Shown here piece after piece: positions 23,170 to 30,704 of a stretch of 30,704 nucleotides of DNA. This stretch comes from Zygnema cylindricum. Its lineage: Eukaryota; Streptophyta; Zygnematophyceae; Zygnematales; Zygnemataceae. The DNA is taken from assembly GCA_037447655.1 (NCBI GenBank), contig JBBHKE010001564.1, forward strand, positions 1 through 30,704, in the 5' to 3' direction. Below the pieces are notes generated by a model, which saw only the letters and a program-made list of their open reading frames with translations, did not search any database and was not told the origin of the DNA. Position 1 is the first letter of the stretch. Each line of letters starts with the position of its first letter. The translations under genes were made by a program, and so were the position numbers.

Positions 23170-26100
23170 TCAATTTTTTTCTTTTCGATAAAGCTTTTTT
23201 TTCAATTGGCTCCAAACCTCTCTCGCTTCCGGTAACCCAAAAAATGCAATTGCTGAAAAAAAAACACTTAGCCCTATTATACCCGATAGGCCCACTATTA
23301 AGGTTTCTATTAACCAGAAAATTCTGCGATAAGAAAAATATAAAAGAAAAGGGGAAAAGAAATTAACAGAAGAAAAAAAAGAGAAAGAAAAAAGGAAGAA
23401 CAAAAAAGAAAACACAAAAAGGAATGGGACAAGTGAAAAGGGAAAAATGGAAACGAAAAAAAAGGGAAAGGAGAAAACAAAACAATGCCATGTTTTTTTT
23501 CGGGTTTTCTGTTAAGCCCCTTTTTCACTCCATTGTAAAAAGTATACAAAACAATGGAGTGACAAAAGGGGCTGAACAAAAAACCCGAAAAAAGAAAAAA
23601 AAAGGAAAACTATAGAAATGAGAAATGGGAAAACGAGACATGAGAAACAAAAACAAAAAATGAAAAATGAAAACAAACCTAGGAGAGAAAATTCCCGAAT
23701 CCCATAAACTGAAAATTGAGGAAAGAATCTTGAAAGAGAGAGAGGTAAGGAGTGAGGAGAGAAAACCGCCTCGAAGGAGAATCCCGATTGGATGGAGATA
23801 TTCCCTCAAGTTGAGGCCTGAAATAAAATAGGCCCCCCTCTCCCCCCCAATAACCCAATAAATAAATAAAATAAATAAATAAAATAAACAAAAACAAATA
23901 AACAAACAAACAAACAAACAAACAAACAAACAAACAAACAAACAAACAAACAAAAAAATAAATAAATAAACAAACAAATAAACAAACAAAAAAACAAAAA
24001 AAACACACACAAACAAAAAAATGTTAAAGAAAAAGAAAACGCAACAAAAAAAAAAAACAAAAGAGTTAAATTTAAAAACAAGGGAAAGTAAATCTCAAAT
24101 TGAAACAATATTTTGAGAGTCCCATGTCAAAATTTTAAAATTAAAAATTTTCGATGATTCAACATTTCGATGATTCCAAACCGCCAATACTTTGGTATTC
24201 AAATATTCTAATTTACCAAAATTTCCAAAATTCAGAAATTTAATTCCAGAATTCCGAAATTCCAAAATTTCAAATTCCAAAGTTTTAAAGTTTCAAAATT
24301 CTAAAATTCTAAAACTCCAGAACTCCAAAAAAACCAAATTTGAACCTTTAAATCTTTTTTCCTTTCACAATTTTAGCCATTTCGAGATTATTCTTTTAAC
24401 TGCAAATTGCCGACAAAATTGCATTCGATTCAATAAAGAATATAATGCATGTATATGTATATATGTGTACATATATATATGCATATAGGAAAAAAAAACC
24501 CAATTAATTAAAAATGCAAAAATAATAATAATAGAAACGCAACAATCAACAGGATGAAAAAAAAAAAAAACCCGTTTACAATGTTGCCTTCAAGTCATTT
24601 TAAAAGGATAAGTGCATTCAAAAAAATATATATATACATACATACATATACATATACAAAACACCAACCGTTCCGTTCAACAAAGAAAATCGAACAAAAT
24701 GGAAAAGACAAAAAAAACTTGCCTTCAAGTCTTTTCGAAAGAATAACCAACAGAGCGACAGCCGAAATGGAGTTTACGGAAAAAGTGGCCAAAACCAGCC
24801 CTTGGGCTCCACACCCCATTTTCCTCACTAGTACCCAATCCAACACCGCGTTTACGGAAATAGCGGAAACGGAGACATGGAAAGGGGTTTTTCCGTCTCC
24901 CAAAGCGTAAAAAACTCGAACGAGAACGTCTCGTGCCAGATAGGCACTAGCTCCCACAACATCTAAAAAGAAAAAAAAAACATGAAAACCAACAAGAAAA
25001 GAAGAAAATAAATATATTACATATACGTGTATTTATGTTTAATTTTATTTTATTATGGAGGGTTTTTTTTTGCTCTATGTAGAGAAATAATATGTGTGCA
25101 TATGTAAAAAACATCAACTAAACAAAAAAAGGGAGTTGAAAGACAAAAGACAAAAAAAAAAAAGAGCAACAAGAAAAGATAAAAAGATTCCCTGTAGTGA
25201 AACTGAAAATGGGTACTTATAGACAACGTGGGTTTTACAAATGGAAGTAACATAAGAAATCAGTGTAAAAAGTTAAGTAATCTGAAAAGTGCATCTTTAA
25301 AACAAGACATACATTAAAAAACTTATCTTAAAAGAGATGTAAAATGAGAGATGGAAAAGAATATATGACGTGGTTGAAAAAATTCCCACAACAGACGAGA
25401 AGAAAAAAGGTATCTAATCAAAAGTAAAATTAAAACTACAATAAATAAACTAAACATAAAATGAACTGAATAAAAACGAGCAAAACATAAAATGAACCAA
25501 ATACAAATGGAACCAAATATAAAATGATCTAAATAGAAAATAAATTAGATATAAAACAAATGCCCAAAGAGGGAGGAGAGGATCCCCACAACAGACGAGA
25601 AGTGCCGCCACCTGTCGACTGGCGATTGCATCGAAGGATTTTCGCTGAAAAATGGCCTTCACAATTGAACCGGAGAGGGGAACCATGGTCGCAGTCATAG
25701 GCACCGTGACAACCTATCACAACCCAGAGAGGGAGGGGGGGAGAGGGAAGGAGAGAGGGTGGCGAGGGAGGGAGGGAGGAAAGGAGAGAAAGTGAGAGGG
25801 GATGTAGTGGGGGGAGGGGGGAGGAAGACGAGCGAAGGGGGGGGGGAGAGAGAGAGAGGGAGAGAAAAGAGAGGGAGTCAAAATAAGCATAAACAGAGAA
25901 AAGTTCGTTCTTTTCCAGAAAGAGTAATTCCACTCCAAACACAAATTGACACAAAAATAAATAAAATAAATATATAAAAAGAAAAGAAAAAAAGACAACA
26001 CCAATGCTAGCATGTCTTGTTCAACCGAGTTTTTTATTATTAAGCTTTTTTGTAAATTTGTTTTTTTTTTGTTTTTTTTAATGTGTTTTATTGATATTTT

Positions 26101-27037
26101 ATTTTACAGTCTTATTCCTAATCCCCATAATTTCTGGTACAATCATCAAAAGAAAAAGTTAAGTGCAATTTCAAACGAATTCATCTTTTTAAACTAAAAA
26201 AAAGCAAAAAAAAGTAATTTTTGAAAATACTTTTTTGGAGAAACAATTTTTTGAAAAAAGCTGTTCATTAAATATTCTAGTAGGTTACTAGTGTTACTAT
26301 GTATTAACAAAAAAAAATAACAAACAGAAATTGAATTTCTCAAAGAGAATTTCAAACAAAAAAAATAAAATGGCAAAAACAGAAGCAAAAGGAAATTAAA
26401 ATTTTATCTTTAGATTGATAAAATTAAACCGATGATGTAAGTTTAATTAAAACTAATCAATTAGAATGAAAATGAAAACCAGTATGTCCCCATGGAAAAA
26501 ACATAAAACTGATGAAAAAGTTTAGTAAAAATAAATATACTATAGCTGAATCGTGATCTCACGCGGGAATAAAACAAAACCGACGATAAAGTTCAATAAT
26601 AAATTAATAAATAAACATTGATAAATGAAATTTAAAATCAATAAAATAAAACTAAACTTAATAAATTAGAGTTAAAACTGAAAATTGTATCTCACCGCGG
26701 AAATAATAAGTCCTTGCCGAATTCTCTCTTTTAATTGTAGCCAATTTTTTTGCTGCACTTCACAAAAAATATATCCCCCTCTCCCCAAAAAAAAGAAAAA
26801 AAAAAAAGAAAAAAACAGAAGACTCAAATAGGAACTACGAGAGCAAGAAAGAAAAAAGTCGCAGAGTGTTTGATTCTTTAAAGGTTTTTCAGGATACAAT
26901 ATGGATTTTTTTTGGGGAAATTAAAGGTTATTCTTAGAGTTTTTTAAGGATTTTGGAACCCCAACAAACTAAAAATGAAAATAAAATAAACATTGAATCA
27001 TCTAAGTGAACAACAGCAAAAAAATAATTTGGGATTG

Positions 27038-27068
<31 letters not shown>

Positions 27069-27875
27069 TACTATCATCATTAATGAGGTGGGGAGGGAGA
27101 GGGAGAGAGGGAGGGGGGGGGGGAGAGAGGGCCGGAGAAAGCGGGAGAGAGGGAGGAGAGAGAGGGAAGGATAGAAAGCGCGGGAGAGATAGTGAGAGAG
27201 CAGGGGAGAGAGGGGAGAGAGAGAGAGAGAGGAGGGGGGAGGGAGGGGGGGAAGAGAGGGGGGAGAGAAAGAGAGTTACCTGGGCCAGTCGAGCGTAGAG
27301 AGGGAGGATAGGGACGAGGAGAGCGGTGGAGAGAATGCCGAGTGGCGCCATCACCAACAGATTGGCATCTGCCTCTCCTTTCACCCCCAAAAAAGCCCAA
27401 AAAACCCTAAATACACATTCGGAAAATCTAAAACAGGGTCTGAAAGCCATCAAAACCATTGGAAAAACCCTAAACAACAGTTCAAATTCCTTGAAAACCG
27501 TTTGAAAACCATGAGAGAGTTCGAGTTCCTCAACTAATATCTTAATTAAAAACTCCCCACTAACATTTTGAGTTCCTCACAGAAACCATTCAAAAACCCT
27601 CAAAAACTATTTTAAAGAAGTGTTCTTTAAAATGTTACTACATGTTTTAAATGATTCCAAAACAATTACAGTTATCTATGGGAAGGTTTGGATTGAACCA
27701 CACCAATAATATTTAAGTCTGTGGAAGTTTTCAAATGGATTCAGCCCATAAAACAAAAAAAACACGAAGATTAGAAAACGCAAAACGAAAACAACTTTTT
27801 TCTGAAATTAGTGAAAAGAGAAATGAGAGAAACCTTCTGTATCAGGAATTTATATGCAAAAGAGAGAGGGGGGCA

Positions 27876-27910
<35 letters not shown>

Positions 27911-30476
27911 GAGAACCAGAGAGAGAGCCAGAGAGAAAGATTACGAAAGAGAGAGCCAGAGAGAAAGATTACGCGAGAGAGAACACCAGAGATAGAGAGA
28001 AGAGGAGAGCGAGAAAGAAAGAGCCAGGGAGAAAGGGAGAGCCAGAGAGAGAGAGAGAGAACGAGAGAAAGAGAGAAAGAAAGAAAGAAAGAGAGTCAGG
28101 GAGCCAGAGAGTGAGTGTCAGAAATAGAGAGAGAGACCGAGAGAGGAGAAAGGGAGAGAGAGAGAGCGCCAGCGAGAGAGTCAGAGAGAGAAAGCCAGAG
28201 TGAGTGAGAGAGAGAGAGAGAGAAAGAGAGAGCCAGCGAAAGAGAGCCAGAGAGAGAGAGCCAGAAAGAGCCAAAAAGAGAGAGATAGAGAGAGAGGGAG
28301 GGGGAGAGAGAGAGAGGGAGGGAGAGAGAGAGAGAGAGAGAGAGGGACAGAGAGTTCCTCACATCCCAAAGCAGCGGCAGCCGTGGGTAGGAAGGAGGCA
28401 AAGTAGAGGTCGGTGTATGTGGCGATTTGGAGCATTCCGGACCCAATACTGGCGGGAACCATCACTTGTAAAACCTGAAAAAAAGAGGTAAAATAATATT
28501 CAAAAAAGAAAAATTTCAAATTCAGATATATTTTGTGCTTTCCGAGTTTTTTTTTGATCGTTTTTATAATATTTTTTACAGTCTATCTTGACTTAATCCT
28601 GCCAAAAAACCTTCACCGGCAAATCCGTAAAAATAAAAGGTTGTCCAAGAGTTTTTTTAAATGTTTTCGAAGGTTGAAAAGTAAAAAATACTTTGCAAAA
28701 AAAAAATCGTGATAACGAAACAATTTTTTTAAATGTTTTCGAAGGTTTAAGATTATAAAATGCTTTGCAAAAGAGAATCCTTGATAACGAAACACGTGAA
28801 AACATGTGTCAGTTTACTTTTTCTTTTCTTTCCAGGTTTTTTATGATTACTAAGGGGTTCATGAATTTTTTTTCTTTTATTATTACGTTTCATTATTGAT
28901 TCCTTTTTTAAAAATAAACAGAATTACTGCCCTGCAGACTAAATTGTGTGTACATTAGGGGAAAAAAAAAAATGGCCACATAATTTTTTTCTGGGAGAGT
29001 AAAAAAAAAAAATCTCTCTTAAGGCCAAAATATTATATTTCTCTTGAAGAAAAGAAGGGAAAAAAAAAAATCTAACAAGATAACAGATAATAAAACGATA
29101 AGTAAACAATCAATCAAACAAAGAAGTAAATAAGATAAACAAACAAATAATTAAATAAAAAATTAAAAGAATGGAAATTACAACTCACTTCTATGAGCCT
29201 CTCGTCTTCTCTCCAGTCCCTCCATTCCCATTTCCGTTCCATTCCCTTTGAACCTTTTCTCTCCCTCCTCTGAACTATAACCTGTAGAGAAAGGGGGAAA
29301 GGGAGGAGGGAAAGAAGGAACAAGAAAAGGAGGGAAGGGGAAAGAGAGGGGGAAAGGGAGTGTGAGTGTGGGAGAGTGTCATGTGAGAGTGGAGTATGAG
29401 AGTGAGTAAAAGAAAAAAAAAGAAAAAAATGTGAGAATCGTAAAATACATACAAACTAAAAATATACATCATACGCATAAAAACGTAACATACGTAAGAC
29501 GTAAAATAGTAAAAATACGGAAATACAAAAATTTAAATCATAAAATAATAAAACGTATGAAAAGGTAACATACGTAAGTCACATAATATTGTGGAAATAA
29601 ATAAAAATAAAAATATGCGTATAATCAAGAAACACATAAAAACATAAATTCTCAAAAAAATGTAAGAAAGATAAAATAAGGTAAAATTCTAAAAAAGAAA
29701 AAAAATCTCACTTGACTAATCCATTGTAGAAAGGCTCCAGTTGTGGCTCAATGTGAAGACCAGATGAAGTCACCTTCAGCCGGAAAGATGCCGTTACAAA
29801 GTGCCTAAAAGGCAATTTAAAATTTGAAGGTAGGATTACGGAAAATTTCTGGGATTTTGTTTGAAATTCTTGGGAGTCGATTTAGGGTGTTTTGAAGCCA
29901 TTTTTTTGAAACCCAGTTACAATCAGGTTAAAACTGGAATGAAAAAGAAAAAAGGAAAAAGAATACAAAACAAAAATCGTTTATATCGCGCAGATAAAAG
30001 GAGTGCGAAACAAAGCTAAAAAGCAAAAAAGCAAAAAAGCACGTAAAGTAACTAAATGAGAAAAATAAAAGAAGAACATATTAAACATATACAAAAATAA
30101 TGAAAATAATGAAAATAAAGAAAAAGGTGTAAATTATAAAATATAATAATAGTAATAATAATAAAAATAGCAATAATCAAAATAAAGAAAAACGTCTAAA
30201 TATTTTAATTGCAAAATAAGAAAAATAATAACAATAATGATAATAATCATATTCATAATGATAGCAATAATATAGTGATAAAAATAGTAGTAATAATAAC
30301 AATAATAATAATAATAAATAACAATAATAATAATAATAATAATAAATAACAATAACAATAATAGTAATAATAATAATTAACTAACTACATAATTAGTTAA
30401 TAAACAAAAAATTACCTGCCATAAAACTGTTAGGATTACTGACTTCCTTTCCGTAACGCCACATATGAAGTGCCAC
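23170..30476 (-). CDS. murJ: MurJ/MviN lipid II flippase, probably plastid-targeted; 5' part outside window
   Basis: Minus-strand exons in coding order: 30476-30416, 29746-29712, 29281-29189, 28474-28363, 27368-27280, 26752-26696, 25713-25590, 24962-24723, 23817-23679, 23323-23170. Phases agree throughout, giving 367 aa and TGA at 23172-23170. MurJ flips lipid-linked peptidoglycan precursor across a membrane; in a plastid this would be the inner envelope. Family signatures seen: VPASIGSGMLQI and YTDLYFASFLP (~69-93), AAAALGYANLLVMAPLGIL (~95-113), LLVPILPLYARLAQ, LKERIRQGLI, IFQRKSFDA (~170-178), RDVLVRVFYALGDGKTPF (~201-218), GLNLREY, and a C-terminal GLSGIIGLSVFF helix followed by GLPEAREV. 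Hydrophobic segments alternate as in the 14-helix fold; the missing N-terminus would hold helices ~1-5 and any transit peptide. Nine introns, one GC-AG. The last eight exons are secure; the micro-exon and its upstream partner less so. Confidence 0.85.
23324..23678 (-). other. Last MurJ intron, containing a long hairpin
   Basis: Donor GTTTGT at 23678, acceptor TCGCAG at 23326-23324. The split codon AG|A restores Arg and joins the TM-rich exon to the final exon. The middle of the intron is an inverted repeat (see 23493-23597). Confidence 0.75.
23493..23597. repeat. Inverted repeat with ~45-nt arms and 14-nt loop
   Basis: The left arm 23493-23536 (TTTCGGGTTTT, AGCCCCTTTT, CACTCCATTGT) pairs with the right arm 23551-23597, with a few mismatches and a small bulge. 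As RNA it would fold into a single long hairpin in either direction. It could be a tiny MITE, or a small-RNA precursor within the MurJ intron; no target duplication was identified. Confidence 0.8.
23857..24020 (+). repeat. (AAAT)n/(AAAC)n simple repeat
   Basis: Tandem AAATA then CAAA units (longest run ~23903-23955) within the GC-AG intron. On the sense strand it is GTTT/ATTT rich. Minus-strand frames across it give Phe/Val/Cys/Leu repeats with no gene meaning. Confidence 0.85.
24115..24340 (+). repeat. Degenerate ~10-bp TTCCAAAAT repeat
   Basis: Many diverged copies of TTCCAAAATT and TTCAAAATTC occur in series, still inside the GC-AG intron of MurJ. Confidence 0.65.
25722..25876 (+). repeat. 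GA-rich tract next to a MurJ acceptor
   Basis: Purine tract (sense strand CT) beginning 9 bp before the exon that starts at 25713. On the sense strand it forms a very long polypyrimidine tract at the 3' splice site. Confidence 0.85.
27041..27068. repeat. (AT)14 microsatellite
   Basis: Uninterrupted AT dinucleotide run in the MurJ intron between exons 27280 and 26752, about 18 bp from a long GA tract. Confidence 0.9.
27086..27275 (+). repeat. GA-rich tract next to a MurJ donor
   Basis: GGGAGAGAGG-type purine tract that stops just short of the GT donor at 27279-27278, so it lies at the very start of that intron on the sense (CT) strand. Confidence 0.85.
27858..28357 (+). repeat. 500-bp GA/GAGAGCCA repeat
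   Basis: AGAGAGAG runs broken by many GAGCCAGAGAGA units, ending at the donor (28362-28361) of the exon 28474-28363. On the minus strand it reads as Ser/Leu-rich nonsense frames and is intronic, not coding. Confidence 0.85.
29282..29425 (+). repeat. Purine-rich tract next to a MurJ acceptor
   Basis: GGGGAAAGGGAGG units adjoin the acceptor of exon 29281-29189; on the sense strand they form its polypyrimidine tract. Confidence 0.75.
29712..29746 (-). other. Putative 35-nt micro-exon of MurJ
   Basis: It encodes TTGAFLQWISQ, matching the GG-x-LQW-like helix end that precedes the loop in MurJ proteins. The acceptor ATTGAG (29752-29747) is forced by an in-frame TGA just upstream; the donor CAA|GTGAGA is good. 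It joins in phase to both neighbours. About 3 residues fewer than in E. coli MurJ separate NP from LQ, so another tiny exon is possible. Confidence 0.6.
30130..30380 (+). repeat. (AAT)n-rich simple repeat
   Basis: AATAATAATA and AATAACAATA runs in the MurJ intron just downstream (sense) of the exon 30476-30416. Confidence 0.85.
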
Positions 30477-30704
30477 CTGGCAGTTAGAAGAAGGAATTTT
30501 AAAAATGAGGTTAAAAAAATTGAAAAATAAAATTGCGAGCCGAAAAGAAAAATTGGAAGAGAGAAAAAGAAGGCACGAAAAGAGAAATAAATGAAAGAAA
30601 CAAAAAAAAAAAAGAGAAGAAGGAAAGAAACAAACAAAAAAGGAAGAAAAGGGCAGAAAGTGGGAGAAAAGGGTTAACAAAAACCAAATAAAAGAAAGAT
30701 TAAC

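Larger units (their letters stand above)
23818..24722 (-). other. GC-AG intron of the MurJ gene
   Basis: The donor reads GAAG|GCAAGT at 24722-24717, the standard consensus for GC-type donors; the acceptor is TTTCAG (23820-23818). Using it gives RLEGLNLREYLHP in frame, with GLNLREY aligning to the GLPLREW-like motif of the family. The GT two bases further along leaves a phase that does not fit this acceptor. Confidence 0.75.

Noticed and set aside
23525-24016. 163-codon minus-strand frame
   Set aside because: Only 23817-23679 of it is a MurJ exon; the rest is AAAC/AAAT repeat and intron sequence.
27969-28519. Long Ser/Leu-rich minus-strand frames
   Set aside because: They read through a GA repeat; only 28474-28363 is coding, as a MurJ exon.
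30134-30358. Ile/Tyr-rich minus-strand frame
   Set aside because: It is the translation of an AAT trinucleotide repeat.
1-30704. CRISPR array, bacterial operon, phage or virus
   Set aside because: There are no spaced identical repeats, operons or viral genes; all genes are intron-rich and eukaryotic.

Overview
The window is nuclear DNA of a eukaryote, probably a streptophyte (a streptophyte green alga or an early-diverging land plant). All three genes are split by many GT-AG introns. One encodes a U-box protein of the plant PUB62/63 type. Another encodes a MurJ/MviN lipid II flippase, which in eukaryotes is expected where plastids keep peptidoglycan synthesis. The species cannot be told from the sequence. 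Gene models were built by hand from splice signals, reading phase and remembered family patterns; no search or alignment program was run.

Layout. Positions 1-6482 (+) hold the 3' part (11 exons, 807 codons) of the U-box gene, with an unusually long Ser/Gly/Pro-rich tail. Positions 6.5-7.8 kb are its 3' UTR and spacer. Positions 7.8-14.7 kb are a nest of non-autonomous DNA transposons that can be recognised by terminal inverted repeats and target-site duplications (TSDs). They comprise three elements of a TA-TSD family, a foldback element, two 8-bp-TSD MITEs in opposite orientation, a pair of related TTA-TSD elements lying back to back, and one more inverted-repeat element. I saw no transposase. 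Positions 14.7-17.0 kb are spacer plus purine-rich low-complexity DNA.

Positions 17035-20922 (+) hold a complete four-exon gene for a divergent N-terminal-motor kinesin (630 aa). Positions 20.9-23.2 kb separate it from the convergent MurJ gene. The C-terminal part of MurJ (10 exons, 367 aa) occupies 30476-23170 on the minus strand, and the gene continues beyond the right edge. Its introns are crowded with GA (sense CT), AAAC, AAT and AT simple repeats. The model includes one GC-AG intron and one 35-nt micro-exon.

The three proteins work in different processes (ubiquitin transfer, microtubule motility, plastid cell-wall precursor transport). Nothing suggests a functional cluster. The two points of most interest are the eukaryotic MurJ gene and the layered transposon nest.
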